64,000 nucleotides of DNA, taken from the NCBI RefSeq assembly GCF_900129115.1, contig NZ_FQUR01000006.1, positions 276,858 to 340,857 of the forward strand, written 5' to 3'. Source of the stretch: Thermoanaerobacter uzonensis DSM 18761. GTDB taxonomy: Bacteria > Bacillota > Thermoanaerobacteria > Thermoanaerobacterales > Thermoanaerobacteraceae. The position numbers and the translations under genes are program-made. Below the pieces are notes generated by a model. That model worked only from the letters and a program-made list of their open reading frames with translations. It was not told the DNA's origin and made no database searches. Shown here in pieces: positions 8,346 through 17,948 of this stretch. Position 1 is the first letter of the stretch; each line of letters begins with the position of its first letter.

Positions 8346-9236
8346 TTAGAATAACCTTATGCTGCAATTATAAAGGTGCCTTATAAACTCTTCGAACAGA
8401 TTCGACTTGAACTTATCTTTGTGATAAATAATGCTAAACTTTCTTTCAAATCTTATATTTTCAATGTCAACTTTTACGAGCCTACCTCCTCTTATCTCCT
8501 TTTTTACGGCCAGCCTGGATATGACCGAAACGCCTATATTGGCTTCGACAGCCTTTTTTATGGCCTCCGTATTGTTAAGAACGTATTTTATTTTGTACCT
8601 CACATTATTTCTCGCCATGGTCTCCTCAAAGACCTCCCTTGTTCCACTTCCCTTTTCTCGCATGATTATATCCTCATTTTCAATCTCTGCGGGGCTGATG
8701 CTTTTTTTCTCTGCCCATCTGTGGTTTTTTGAACATACAAGATATAGCTCATCATCTATATAGGGTGTTACAACAATGTCCCTTGAATGGACCGGACCTT
8801 CGACAATGCCAAGGTCTATAGAATTGTCAAATATCATCTTTTCTATCTCTGCCGTGTTGCCAATCGTAAAGTAGACGTCGATACTGAACTTTTGCCTGAA
8901 CTCGCCGATTATCTCCGGTAGCAGGTAAATTCCCACCGTTGTACTGGTTCCCACTCTCAGCCTTCCCATCCTCATGTTCCTCACATCATCAAGAGTACTC
9001 TCTGCTTCCTTGACAAGATTGAGTATACGCTTTCCGTAGCTATACAGGATTTCCCCAGGATAGGTAAGACTGAGATTCCTACCTATCCTGTCAAAGAGTC
9101 TGACTTGTAGCTCTCCTTCCATCTGCGATATGGCCTGGCTGATAGCAGGTTGGGACATATAAAGTTTTTTTGCGGCAGCAGACATGCTCTTTAACTCGCA
9201 AACGGTTACGAAAATCTCTATATCCCTGAGGGTCAC
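8346..9236 (-). CDS. LysR-type transcriptional regulator
   Basis: 296-residue regulator. The N-terminal winged helix (LRDIEIFVTVCELKSMSAAA, MSQPAISQAISQMEGEL) spans residues 1-62, followed by a periplasmic-binding-like effector domain from ~90. Its pattern resembles the CysL/CbbR-like subgroup, but the effector is unknown. I chose the GTG at 9236 because AGGTGG lies just upstream; a longer frame reaches 9335 but starts without a ribosome-binding site. Two 60-nt stretches counted by hand (8641-8700 and 8941-9000) are 45-50% GC, clearly above neighbouring genes. It separates lemA from the TPM gene, which points to insertion by horizontal transfer. Confidence 0.87.
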   Translation of the reverse strand: MTLRDIEIFVTVCELKSMSAAAKKLYMSQPAISQAISQMEGELQVRLFDRIGRNLSLTYPGEILYSYGKRILNLVKEAESTLDDVRNMRMGRLRVGTSTTVGIYLLPEIIGEFRQKFSIDVYFTIGNTAEIEKMIFDNSIDLGIVEGPVHSRDIVVTPYIDDELYLVCSKNHRWAEKKSISPAEIENEDIIMREKGSGTREVFEETMARNNVRYKIKYVLNNTEAIKKAVEANIGVSVISRLAVKKEIRGGRLVKVDIENIRFERKFSIIYHKDKFKSNLFEEFIRHLYNCSIRLF

Positions 9237-9580
9237 AACGACCACCTCATATAACCATAAAATTATCATTTTCATATTATCATAATACTTTACTAATGAA
9301 AAGATAAAAAACTTGACATTCCTAAACTTTCTCAAATCTTGTGTGTTGTTGGCCTTATATAAATTATTATTGACATTAAATTAAAATCTACAGTCTTGTA
9401 ATGATATAACTTTTTAAAAAACCAGCATATTTAGAAATTTGTATTGATACTTATTATTATCTATGCTAATATACTAGACATGAACAGTAATACATTAAAA
9501 TAGTTTAAATTTAGCGAAAGAATGATATTTTAAAGCTTAATTAAGTTAATCACAAAAATATTGAGATAGGGAGAGGCAAA
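9237..9580. other. divergent intergenic region with TPM-gene promoter
   Basis: 344 nt between the leftward LysR gene and the rightward TPM gene. A plus-strand promoter TTGATA (9444-9449), 17 nt, TAATAT (9467-9472) lies 108 nt before the TPM start codon. Additional TTGACA strings at about 9313 and 9370 lack a convincing -10. No small gene is supported. Confidence 0.5.
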
Positions 9581-10384
9581 ATGAAAAAGAGAATTTTTTT
9601 ATTTGCAATTGCCTTTTTACTTTTATTTTTTAATTCCATAGCTTTTTCTGCTCCTGATGTTCCATCTAGACCTACTCAGTTTAAATATGTATATGATTAT
9701 GCGGGGCTTATGTCTCAAAATGATATAGAGGAGATCGAAAAAGTAGGGAAAGCTTTAGATGATGCCACAAAGGCGCAAATAATAGTTGTTACAGTTGACA
9801 GCATTGGAGATTACCCAATTGAGGAATATTCTCTTAGCCTTTTTAGAAAGTGGGGAATAGGAGACAAGGAGAAAAACAACGGTGTTCTCCTTTTAGTGGT
9901 AAAAGACAGACTTTTAAAAGGCCAGGCTGGTAAAGTGAGAATTGATGTAGGTTATGGTTTGGAAGGAGCAATACCGGATTCTGTAGCAGGAAGGGTTTTG
10001 GATGACTTTGTATTGCCTAATTGGGCAAGAGGCGAATATTCAAAAGGTATATATGAAGGCTATATGGCCATAGCCTCAAGAGTTGCAAAAGAGTACAACA
10101 TAGGCCTTCAAGGACTGGATGCTTCTAAGTACAGTATCAATGCAAATAATAGCAATGATAGTGGTATATCGTGGGAAGATATTGCTGCAGTGATTATACT
10201 CATCTTAATATTTATTATCTTTGGAAGAGGAGGAAGAAATATAAGAAGAAACTGGTGGGGTCCAGGAAGCTTTGGTTCAGGAGGATTTGGAGGCTTTAGA
10301 GGTGGTGGCTTCGGCGGCGGAGGTTTTGGCGGCGGGGGAGGCTTCGGCGGAGGCTCTGCCGGCGGTGGAGGAGCTAGCCGTTAA
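9581..10384 (+). CDS. TPM-domain secreted/membrane protein with Gly-rich tail
   Basis: 267-residue protein. A signal peptide of about 24 residues (ends AFSA) is followed by a TPM domain from ~36 to ~165 (VYDYAGLMSQNDIEEIE, NNGVLLLVVKD, RIDVGYGLEGAIPDSVAG). A membrane helix at ~198-212 (IAAVIILILIFIIFG) follows, then a glycine/phenylalanine-rich C-terminal tail of about 45 residues. TPM proteins are proposed membrane-associated phosphatase or photosystem-repair-like factors, and bacterial members travel with LemA. The Gly-rich end is normal for the family. Confidence 0.88.
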   Translation: MKKRIFLFAIAFLLLFFNSIAFSAPDVPSRPTQFKYVYDYAGLMSQNDIEEIEKVGKALDDATKAQIIVVTVDSIGDYPIEEYSLSLFRKWGIGDKEKNNGVLLLVVKDRLLKGQAGKVRIDVGYGLEGAIPDSVAGRVLDDFVLPNWARGEYSKGIYEGYMAIASRVAKEYNIGLQGLDASKYSINANNSNDSGISWEDIAAVIILILIFIIFGRGGRNIRRNWWGPGSFGSGGFGGFRGGGFGGGGFGGGGGFGGGSAGGGGASR

Positions 10385-10466
10385 AAATGATATATATAAT
10401 ATTTATAGATGCAAGTGATATAATAAGGTTGAATTAGTTAAACTTAGAGGCAAAGGGAGATAAAAT

Positions 10467-11600
10467 ATGTCAAAAATAGAATTTATAGCATCTACTCTTT
10501 TTGGTGTGGAAGCAATAACTGCAAGAGAGGTAAAAGAGTTAGGATATAAAGATATCACTGTAGAGAATGGAAAAATCACTTTTGTAGGTGATGAGATGGC
10601 TTTATGCCGTTCTAATCTTTGGATTAGAACAGCAGAGAGAATATACGTAAAAATAGGGGAATTTACTGCCACAACTTTTGAAGAACTTTTTGAAGGTACC
10701 AAGGCTCTTCCCTGGGAAGATTGGATACCTGAAGATGGCAGGTTTCCTGTGGAGGGTTATTCAATAAAATCCAAGCTTTTCAGTGTGTCTGACTGTCAGG
10801 CAATAGTTAAAAAAGCTGTTGTGGAAAGGCTTAAGAAGAAATACAAAAAAGAATGGTTTGAAGAAAACGGCGCAACTTATAAAATAAAATTTTCATTAAT
10901 AAAAGACAAGGTAACACTTATGATTGACACGAGTGGTGACGGTTTACACAAAAGAGGCTATAGAGTCATATCCAATGAAGCACCTTTGAGAGAAACTTTG
11001 GCTGCTGCTATGATAATGCTGAGCTTTTGGAAACCGCATAGACCTTTGATAGACCCTTTTTGTGGCTCTGGGACGATTCCGATCGAGGCAGCTATGATTG
11101 GAATAAATCTCGCACCAGGTTTAAAACGACAATTTGTTTCCGAAAAATGGTGGAGAATATCAAATAAATTATGGAAAGAAGCGAGAGAAGAAGCGATTGG
11201 TGCTATTAAAAAAGATATAACTTTAAACATAAAAGGATATGACATTGATGAAAACGCCGTCAAATTGTCAAAAGACAATGCGCGTAAAGCTAGTGTAGAG
11301 AAATACATAACTTTTGAAAATGCCCCATTAAAAGATTTAAAAACAGATGATAAATATGGTGTTATAATATGCAACCCTCCTTATGGTGAAAGGATGGGGG
11401 AATTAAAGGAAGTAGAAAAACTTTATAAAGAAATGGGAAAAGTTTTCAAAAAACTTGATACGTGGTCTTTTTATATACTTACTTCCCATGAAAGATTTGA
11501 GAAACTCTTTGGAAGAGAGGCTTCTAAAAAAAGAAAGCTTTACAATGGCATGTTAAAAACTTACTATTATCAGTATTATGGACCAAAACCAGAAAACTAA
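10467..11600 (+). CDS. THUMP-domain class I rRNA methyltransferase (RlmL/YpsC type)
   Basis: 377-residue cytoplasmic SAM-dependent RNA methyltransferase. An N-terminal ferredoxin-like plus THUMP region spans ~1-160. The methyltransferase domain has motif DPFCGSGTIPIEAA at ~195 and the catalytic NPPYGER at ~302, which is the signature of N2-guanine methyltransferases of the UPF0020 family. The length fits the single-domain RlmL N-half homologues of Firmicutes, and the probable substrate is 23S rRNA. It appears to be a stand-alone gene. Confidence 0.9.
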   Translation: MSKIEFIASTLFGVEAITAREVKELGYKDITVENGKITFVGDEMALCRSNLWIRTAERIYVKIGEFTATTFEELFEGTKALPWEDWIPEDGRFPVEGYSIKSKLFSVSDCQAIVKKAVVERLKKKYKKEWFEENGATYKIKFSLIKDKVTLMIDTSGDGLHKRGYRVISNEAPLRETLAAAMIMLSFWKPHRPLIDPFCGSGTIPIEAAMIGINLAPGLKRQFVSEKWWRISNKLWKEAREEAIGAIKKDITLNIKGYDIDENAVKLSKDNARKASVEKYITFENAPLKDLKTDDKYGVIICNPPYGERMGELKEVEKLYKEMGKVFKKLDTWSFYILTSHERFEKLFGREASKKRKLYNGMLKTYYYQYYGPKPEN

Positions 11601-11748
11601 TTTTTATTGAGTTTTTTCTATGTGAGGGTTATAATAAAATATAAAATTATCGATAAAAATTGGTGGTGGAGTTATGGATAATGCAGTGAGGGTCGTCCCG
11701 TCAAATATATTGAAGGAGTAGGGCTAATTATTGAAGGAGGAAGACCTG

Positions 11749-11925
11749 ATGATGAAAAATGATATAAAACCGGGAGACGTCCTCCTTCTTTCTTTTCCTA
11801 CTCATATTCCAAAAGGGCATGAACAGGAAGGCAAAAGGCCGGTTGTTGTAGTAGCAGTACCAAAAGGACCTATGAGGTATCCGCTTATAATAGTAGTTCC
11901 ATTAACGACACAAGATGGAGAATAG
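11749..11925 (+). pseudogene. truncated PemK/MazF-like toxin gene
   Basis: 58 codons that match the N-terminal half of PemK/MazF-type ribonuclease toxins (KPGDVLLLSFP, GKRPVVVVAV, PLIIVVPLTTQDGE). Full-length relatives are about 110 residues. An in-frame TAG follows DGE, and the next codons (ANQNL) still look family-like before the frame decays, suggesting a TGG-to-TAG change plus loss of the 3' half. GGAGG lies 8 nt before the ATG. A 15-codon frame with a good ribosome-binding site (11674-11721) sits upstream; it could be an antitoxin remnant but is too short to assign. Confidence 0.6.
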
Positions 11926-11948
11926 GCAAACCAAAATCTTAAAGGGAA

Positions 11949-11977
11949 TTGACTTAAATGATAAGTAGATGTAAAAT
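11949..11977 (+). promoter_or_regulatory. sigma-A promoter of the cobalamin biosynthesis operon
   Basis: TTGACT (11949-11954), a 17-nt spacer and TAAAAT (11972-11977). Transcription would start about 17 nt before the riboswitch P1 helix. Confidence 0.75.
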
Positions 11978-12001
11978 ATAGGTGTACAAGTGAATACAAA
12001 A

Positions 12002-12176
12002 AATCTTATGGTCTTGAGAAGTTAAAAGGGAAGACGGGTGAAAGTCCCGCGCAGCCCCCGCTACTGTGAGCGAGGATGAAGCCCTAATAACGCCACTGCT
12101 TGGCACTCAAGAGATGTGCCGGGTGGGAAGGCAGGGTGGAAGATGAATCGCGAGCCAGGAGACCTGCCATAAGATT
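12002..12176 (+). ncRNA. cobalamin (AdoCbl) riboswitch 1
   Basis: Contains the family landmarks in order: GGTGAAAGTCCCGCGCAGCCCCCGC, CTACTGTGAGCGAGGATGAAGCC, GCCACTG, and the B12 box (GAGCCAGGAGACCTGCC). A perfect 10-bp P1 closes it (AATCTTATGG 12002-12011 with CCATAAGATT 12167-12176). It lies between a good promoter and a terminator hairpin, in front of the B12 uptake and synthesis operon. By family knowledge it senses coenzyme B12 and lowers expression when B12 is abundant. Confidence 0.95.
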
Positions 12177-12237
12177 TCGGAAGTTCGCCTTCGGAGGGAG
12201 GGTGGAATGGAATTTTTATGCTTAATTTTGGCAAAAA

Positions 12238-12268
12238 AGGTCTACCTCCGTGGGGTAGGTCTTTTTTT
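12238..12268 (+). terminator. riboswitch 1 expression-platform terminator
   Basis: A 9-bp RNA stem with two G-U pairs (12238-12246 with 12254-12262) is followed by seven T. It sits 62 nt after the aptamer and 33 nt before btuF, as expected for ligand-dependent transcription termination. Confidence 0.8.
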
Positions 12269-12301
12269 GATACTTGAAAAATTTAAATTAGGAGGGTACT
12301 T

Positions 12302-13249
12302 ATGAGAAGATTTAAAGGTTTACTTGCTTTATTGGTAGTCTTTGCTTTAATGTTTTCACTGGCTGCTTGTTCAACAAACAATGCTACAAAGCCACAAGAT
12401 ACATCTCAAACAGCAACTGAAACCGTAAAAACTCAGTTTCCTTTAAAGGTTACTGATTTTTTAGGAAGAGAAGTAACTATAGACAAAAAACCTCAAAGAA
12501 TAGTTTCTCTTGCACCTTCTACAACAGAGCTTATATATGCTTTAGGAGTAGGAAATAAAGTAGTGGGTGTTACAGACTTTGATAATTATCCACCTGAGGT
12601 CAAGGAGGTACCCAAAGTGGGGGGATTTAAAGGGCCAAATATAGAAGCGATTACTGCTCAAAAACCTGATATAATTTTTGCTTCCACTCTTTCAGGCAAA
12701 GAGCAAATGGAATCTTTAGAAAAGATGGGTGTCCCTGTTGTAATGTTGGAGGCAAAAAATATTGACCAGATATACCAGTCTATAAGAATAATAGGTCAAA
12801 TAACAGGAACTGAGAAAAAAGGCGAAGAGTTAATTAAACAAATGCAAGATAAAATAAAAGAAATAAATGACAAAGTCAAGGACCTTCCGAAAGTCAGCGT
12901 ATTTTATCTGGTCTCTCTTGACGGAAACTGGACAGCAGGTAAAGGCACATTTATTGATGAGCTTATAAACCTTGCAGGTGGCAAAAACGTTGCAGAGGAT
13001 GTAAATGGGTGGGCGCAGTACAGCGTAGAAGAATTAGTCAAGAAAAATCCTGATGTGATAATAACATCTCCTCATGCAGGAAATGTAAAAGACATCAAAA
13101 ACATGGCAGGATACAAAGACACAAATGCTGTTAAAAATGACAAGATATTTGTGATAAGCAATGATGACATAATAGCAAGAGCTTCTAATAGAATTGTTTT
13201 AGGACTTGAAGAAATTGCAAAATTCTTACATCCGGAGGCATTTAAGTAA
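12302..13249 (+). CDS. btuF: cobalamin ABC transporter substrate-binding lipoprotein
   Basis: 315-residue lipoprotein (lipobox LAAC, Cys23) with the FecB/BtuF fold. Typical strings are PQRIVSLAPSTTELIYALG at ~75-95, GVTDFDNYP and KVGGF. It would capture corrinoids outside the membrane and deliver them to BtuCD. First gene after riboswitch 1, with AGGAGGG 7 nt before the ATG. Its position among B12 genes makes corrinoid rather than siderophore the likely substrate. Confidence 0.92.
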   Translation: MRRFKGLLALLVVFALMFSLAACSTNNATKPQDTSQTATETVKTQFPLKVTDFLGREVTIDKKPQRIVSLAPSTTELIYALGVGNKVVGVTDFDNYPPEVKEVPKVGGFKGPNIEAITAQKPDIIFASTLSGKEQMESLEKMGVPVVMLEAKNIDQIYQSIRIIGQITGTEKKGEELIKQMQDKIKEINDKVKDLPKVSVFYLVSLDGNWTAGKGTFIDELINLAGGKNVAEDVNGWAQYSVEELVKKNPDVIITSPHAGNVKDIKNMAGYKDTNAVKNDKIFVISNDDIIARASNRIVLGLEEIAKFLHPEAFK

Positions 13250-13250
13250 A

Positions 13251-14243
13251 GTGAAATTCAAAAGAGCCATATATTTTGGTACAGCCTTTTTACTGCTTAT
13301 CTTTACCATGATTTTATCAATTTCTGCAGGGGCGGTAAAAATACCCCTGCAGGAAATTTTAAATGTTTTTTTAGGCGGGGGAAGTGAAACCTCTAGGACG
13401 ATAATCCTTAATTTAAGACTTCCAAGAGTAGTTGAATCTGCAGTTGTAGGAATGGGGCTTTCAGTTGTAGGAGCGTTTTTTCAAGGGCTTTTGAGAAATC
13501 CAATGGCAGACCCTTATGTTATGGGTATATCATCAGGAGCGGCTTTTGGTGCTACTATTGCGATAATATTAGGACTTGGAATATTTGGACTTAGTTTTAT
13601 GGCATTTATTACTTCTTTAATGACTGTATTTTTTGTATACACTATTTCTAAAACTGGGACAAGAGTATCTATGACTACAATGTTATTGGCGGGTATAGCC
13701 ATAAGCGCTTTTATGTCTGCAATTATCTCTCTCATGATGCTTTTAAAACATGATGAGTTTTCTCGAATTGTTTTTTGGACTATGGGAGGATTTAGCCTCA
13801 TAAACTGGAATGGTGTGGTCTTTTCTACTCCTGTTATATTGATTGGTTCTTTTGTTATGTATGTATTTTCAAGGGATGTAAATGCGATATTGACAGGAGA
13901 AGAGGTTGCCGAACATTTAGGTGTCAACACAGAATTGGTCAAAAAAGTAATTCTTGTGACAGGGTCACTGGTTACTGCAACAGCTGTATCAGTCGGAGGA
14001 ATTATAGGTTTTGTGGGACTTGTTGTGCCTCATATATCAAGGCTTATTGTAGGACCTGACAATAGAATTCTTGTACCTTTTAGTGCTATATCGGGAGCGA
14101 TATTTTTAACTTTTGCAGACCTATCAGCACGAGTTATTTTAAAACCAATGGAAATTCCAATTGGGATAATTACTGCGGCATTTGGAGGACCATTCTTTTT
14201 GTATCTGTTAATAAAGAGCAAACAAAAAGGTGAAGGAATGTGA
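13251..14243 (+). CDS. btuC: cobalamin ABC transporter permease
   Basis: 330-residue FecCD-family permease with about 9-10 membrane helices. Conserved strings include LRLPRVVES, GAFFQGLLRNPMADPYVMG, GISSGAAFGA and GFVGLVVPHISR, the ATPase-coupling region. The GTG at 13251 follows the btuF stop directly, with CGGAGG 12 nt upstream. A TTG further upstream at 13206 would overlap btuF by 44 nt and is less likely. Confidence 0.92.
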   Translation: MKFKRAIYFGTAFLLLIFTMILSISAGAVKIPLQEILNVFLGGGSETSRTIILNLRLPRVVESAVVGMGLSVVGAFFQGLLRNPMADPYVMGISSGAAFGATIAIILGLGIFGLSFMAFITSLMTVFFVYTISKTGTRVSMTTMLLAGIAISAFMSAIISLMMLLKHDEFSRIVFWTMGGFSLINWNGVVFSTPVILIGSFVMYVFSRDVNAILTGEEVAEHLGVNTELVKKVILVTGSLVTATAVSVGGIIGFVGLVVPHISRLIVGPDNRILVPFSAISGAIFLTFADLSARVILKPMEIPIGIITAAFGGPFFLYLLIKSKQKGEGM

Positions 14244-14247
14244 TGAT

Positions 14248-15048
14248 ATGGCAATTTTACAGGTAGATAAATTACATTTTTCTTATGGGGAAAGGGAAGT
14301 TTTAAGAGGGATAGATTTTACCATAAATAAAAGCATAGTGATAGGGATAATTGGTGCAAATGGAAGTGGCAAGACTACCCTTTTAAAGAATATATCAGGG
14401 TATTTGACGCCAACTTATGGTAATGTTTTTGTGTTGGGGAAAAATATCAAAGGCTTTACTATAAAAGAAAAGGCAAAATATATAGGTTATGTGCCTCAAG
14501 ATATAGTTTACGACTTTGAATTTAGCTGTTATGACGTAGTAATGATGGGAAGAATTCCTTATCTTAAAAGGTTTCAGTCGGAGAGAAAAGAAGACAGAGA
14601 TATTGTAAGAGAGTGCATGGAAATTACAAATACATGGCAGTTTAAAGACAAAAGCATAAAAGAGTTAAGCGGCGGTGAGAGGCAAAGGGTGTATATAGCA
14701 AGGGCATTAGCACAAAAAGCTCGAATTTTACTCATGGATGAGCCAGTTTCTCACCTTGATATAAAGTACCAAGTTGAAATACTGTCCCTTGTAAAAGATT
14801 TATCCTTAAAAGGGATACTTGTAATTGTTGTGCTCCACGATATTAATCTTGCTTCCCAGTTTTGTGATGAGATTTTCATAATGAAAGAAGGAAAAATAAT
14901 AGCATCTGGGTCTCCCAGAAATGTTTTAACATTGAACAATATAAATTCAGCTTTTTCAATAGATGTGGAAGTATTTGAAAATCCAGTTACCCATACTCCT
15001 TACGTTATTCCATCGCTAAATGGAAAGGAGCAACTCAAAGTTGTGTAA
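14248..15048 (+). CDS. btuD: cobalamin ABC transporter ATP-binding protein
   Basis: 266-residue ABC ATPase with Walker A GANGSGKTT at ~34-42, LSGGERQRV signature, Walker B ILLMDEP and H-loop VVLHD. It powers BtuC/BtuF uptake of corrinoids. ATG at 14248 is chosen with GAAGGA about 10 nt upstream; GTG at 14230 is an alternative. It is followed with overlap or close contact by cbiA. Confidence 0.92.
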   Translation: MAILQVDKLHFSYGEREVLRGIDFTINKSIVIGIIGANGSGKTTLLKNISGYLTPTYGNVFVLGKNIKGFTIKEKAKYIGYVPQDIVYDFEFSCYDVVMMGRIPYLKRFQSERKEDRDIVRECMEITNTWQFKDKSIKELSGGERQRVYIARALAQKARILLMDEPVSHLDIKYQVEILSLVKDLSLKGILVIVVLHDINLASQFCDEIFIMKEGKIIASGSPRNVLTLNNINSAFSIDVEVFENPVTHTPYVIPSLNGKEQLKVV

Positions 15049-16423
15049 GGCTGTAATGATTGCAGGCACCCATTCAGGGGCAGGTAAAACTACTGTAAGC
15101 CTTGGGCTTATGGGAGTGTTGTCAAAAAGGTATAAAGTTCAGCCTTTTAAAGTAGGTCCAGATTATATAGATGCTGCTTATCACAGATATGTCACAGAGA
15201 ATTTTTCCTGCAATCTCGACTTGTACCTGTTGGGGGAACAAAACCTTAAGTCGCTTTTTTACAAAAATGCCTGCAATGCTGACATTTCTATAATTGAAGG
15301 TGTTATGGGAATGTACGATGGGATTGATACTACAAAAAAGGGGAGCAGTGCTGACATTGCGAAAATTTTAGATATTCCTGTGATTTTAGTTGTAGATGCT
15401 TCTTCTATGGCGACAAGTGTATCAGCTTTAATAATGGGTTATATGCACTATGACAGGGAAGTAAAAATTGTAGGGGTGATATTAAATAAAGTTGGAAGTG
15501 AAAAACACTATGCCCTTTTGAAAGAATGCATAACAAGAGATTTAGGTATTGAGGTTTTTGGCTATCTTCCAAAGGATCCAAAATTAGATTTGCCAGAAAG
15601 ACACTTAGGCCTTGTACCGATATATGAGATGCCAGAAATTAAACACAAGTTTGATACCTTATATGATTATATTGAAAAATACATTTATATAGAAAAAATT
15701 CTTAATGTAGGTGTAGTTGACTGTTCAAATAGATTTAGAAACACAATTGGTGAGGGCCATGATTTAAAAAGGGTAAAAATAGGGTATGCGTTTGATGAGG
15801 CTTTTAATTTTTATTACAAAGAGAGTTTGGAACTTTTTGAAGAAATGGGAGCAGAACTTGTACCCTTTAGCCCTCTTAAAGATTATAAATTACCAGATGA
15901 AATATCGGGTTTGTACATAGGGGGAGGATTTCCAGAGGTTTTCGCGGAGAGGCTTAATAAAAACAAAAAAATATTAAAATCGGTTAAAGATGCAATAGAT
16001 TCAGGTATGCCTGCATATGCAGAGTGTGGCGGCTTTATGTATCTTACCAAAAGCATAACAGATTTACAAGGAAATACTTTTGAAATGGCAGGAATTTATG
16101 ATTTTGAAACTGTCATGACAAAAAGGCTTCAGAGATTTGGCTATGTTGAGGCAGAAGTTATTGAAGATAACCTCCTTTTTAGAAAAGGGGATAAAATAAA
16201 AGGGCATGAGTTTCACCACTCAATAATAAAAGGTTTTTCACAGAAAGCCTCATACGTTGTGCATAAACCGGGAAAAGAAAATGCTTGGGAATGTGGATTT
16301 GTGCATAAAAATTGCTTGGCGACGTATGTTCACATAAATTTATACACATATAAAGAGGCTGTCAAGAGGTTTGTTGACAAATGTGTTCAATACCGAAACT
16401 CAAATGCTTTTCAGGAGGATTAA
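15041..16423 (+). CDS. cbiA: cobyrinic acid a,c-diamide synthase
   Basis: 460-residue ATP- and glutamine-dependent amidase that amidates the a and c side chains of cobyrinate. The N-terminal P-loop ([11 protein letters not shown]) belongs to the dethiobiotin-synthetase-like domain. The C-terminal class I glutamine amidotransferase carries the nucleophilic Cys in [10 protein letters not shown], with His near the end. Start: TTG at 15041 is favoured because AAGGAG lies 10 nt upstream; an in-frame ATG at 15020 precedes that site. It overlaps the end of btuD. Confidence 0.92.
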   Translation: MCKAVMIAGTHSGAGKTTVSLGLMGVLSKRYKVQPFKVGPDYIDAAYHRYVTENFSCNLDLYLLGEQNLKSLFYKNACNADISIIEGVMGMYDGIDTTKKGSSADIAKILDIPVILVVDASSMATSVSALIMGYMHYDREVKIVGVILNKVGSEKHYALLKECITRDLGIEVFGYLPKDPKLDLPERHLGLVPIYEMPEIKHKFDTLYDYIEKYIYIEKILNVGVVDCSNRFRNTIGEGHDLKRVKIGYAFDEAFNFYYKESLELFEEMGAELVPFSPLKDYKLPDEISGLYIGGGFPEVFAERLNKNKKILKSVKDAIDSGMPAYAECGGFMYLTKSITDLQGNTFEMAGIYDFETVMTKRLQRFGYVEAEVIEDNLLFRKGDKIKGHEFHHSIIKGFSQKASYVVHKPGKENAWECGFVHKNCLATYVHINLYTYKEAVKRFVDKCVQYRNSNAFQED

Positions 16424-16424
16424 T

Positions 16425-17948
16425 ATGGCACTTAAATTGATGATACAAGGGACCGCATCGTCTGTTGGCAAAAGCTTATTGGTTGCCGCTTTTTGCAGAA
16501 TTTTCAAGCAAGATGGTTACAGAGTAGCACCTTTTAAGTCTCAAAATATGGCTTTGAATTCCTATATAACCGATGAAGGACTAGAAATAGGAAGAGCACA
16601 AGCTATGCAGGCGGAAGCGGCAGGAGTTAAGCCTTCTTATCACATGAATCCAATACTTCTAAAGCCTAGTTCTGATAAAAAAAGCCAAGTTGTTTTAAGA
16701 GGCAAAGTTTATAAAAACATGTCTGCAGCCGAATACCACCAATTTAAGCCACAGCTTTTAAAGTTTATTAAAGAGGACTTTGATTTTCTTGCAAGTCAAA
16801 ATGACATTGTAGTAATAGAAGGCGCTGGAAGCCCTGCAGAAATAAATTTAAGAGATAGAGATGTCGTAAACATGGGTATGGCAGAGATGGTAAATGCACC
16901 AGTACTTCTTGTAGGAGATATTGATAAAGGTGGTGTATTTGCTTCAATAGCTGGTACTTTGCTCCTTTTAAAAGAAAATGAGAGAAATCGCATTGAAGGT
17001 GTACTTATAAACAAGTTTAGAGGAGACATTGAAATATTAAAGCCAGGTCTTAAGATGTTAGAAGACATTATACACAAAAAGGTTTTAGGTGTTGTCCCTT
17101 ATATGGATGTGCACATTGATGAAGAGGATGGGGCGACGGAGAGATTTTATCGTAGGAATACAGAAGGAGATATAGAGATTGCAGTTATAAATCTTCCCCA
17201 CATATCGAATTTTACGGATTTTGAACCTCTTGCTAAAGTTCCCGGAATAAAGCTTCGCTATGTGAATAAAGGGGAAAGGATTGGAAATTGTGATGTTGTT
17301 ATAATTCCGGGAACAAAAAACACAATTGGAGATTTGCAAGCATTAAAAGGATATAGGCTTGATAAGGAAATTTTTGAAATGAGGAAAAAAGGTAAATTTA
17401 TAGTCGGCATTTGCGGAGGATACCAAATGCTGGGAAAAATCATTAAAGACCCGGGAAGAATTGAAAGTACAACTTCAGAAATTGAGGGACTGGGACTTTT
17501 GGATATAGAGACTGTAATTGAAAATGAAAAGACAACAACCCAAGTTAAGGCGGTTATTCGCAATAATTTACCATCAATATTATCACCTCTTAGAAATATT
17601 GCTGTAGAGGGATATGAAATACACATGGGGCAAAGTCGAATTGTGGGAGATTGTCAGCCTTTTTCAGTAATAACTCATAGAAATGGAGAAAAAATCGAAG
17701 TCTATGACGGTTGTATAAGCGATGATGGAAAAGTGTTTGGAACTTACATACACGGAATTTTTGAAAATAGAGAGTTTGTCAGGGAATTTATAAATATTGT
17801 GAGAAAATCAAAAGGACTTTCTCCTATAGAGGAAATTATTGATTACAAAGAATTTAAAGAAAGAGAATATGATAAGCTTGCAGATATTGTGAGAAAAAGT
17901 ATTGACATGAAAGAAGTCTATGAAATTATGGAGAGGTATAAAGATTAA
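16425..17948 (+). CDS. cbiP: adenosylcobyric acid synthase (glutamine-hydrolysing)
   Basis: 507-residue enzyme that amidates side chains b, d, e and g of adenosylcobyrinic acid a,c-diamide. The N-terminal P-loop variant [12 protein letters not shown] and the C-terminal amidotransferase with the triad Cys in GICGGYQML are clear. AGGAGG lies 6 nt before the ATG at 16425. It follows cbiA after 1 nt and overlaps the start of cbiB by 1 nt (TAATG). Also named CobQ. Confidence 0.94.
   Translation: MALKLMIQGTASSVGKSLLVAAFCRIFKQDGYRVAPFKSQNMALNSYITDEGLEIGRAQAMQAEAAGVKPSYHMNPILLKPSSDKKSQVVLRGKVYKNMSAAEYHQFKPQLLKFIKEDFDFLASQNDIVVIEGAGSPAEINLRDRDVVNMGMAEMVNAPVLLVGDIDKGGVFASIAGTLLLLKENERNRIEGVLINKFRGDIEILKPGLKMLEDIIHKKVLGVVPYMDVHIDEEDGATERFYRRNTEGDIEIAVINLPHISNFTDFEPLAKVPGIKLRYVNKGERIGNCDVVIIPGTKNTIGDLQALKGYRLDKEIFEMRKKGKFIVGICGGYQMLGKIIKDPGRIESTTSEIEGLGLLDIETVIENEKTTTQVKAVIRNNLPSILSPLRNIAVEGYEIHMGQSRIVGDCQPFSVITHRNGEKIEVYDGCISDDGKVFGTYIHGIFENREFVREFINIVRKSKGLSPIEEIIDYKEFKEREYDKLADIVRKSIDMKEVYEIMERYKD

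Noticed and set aside
16371..16424. Upstream extension of cbiP into cbiA
   Set aside because: The ATG at 16425 has a perfect AGGAGG at the right distance and matches the conserved N-terminus; the extension would merely read the 3' end of cbiA in another frame.
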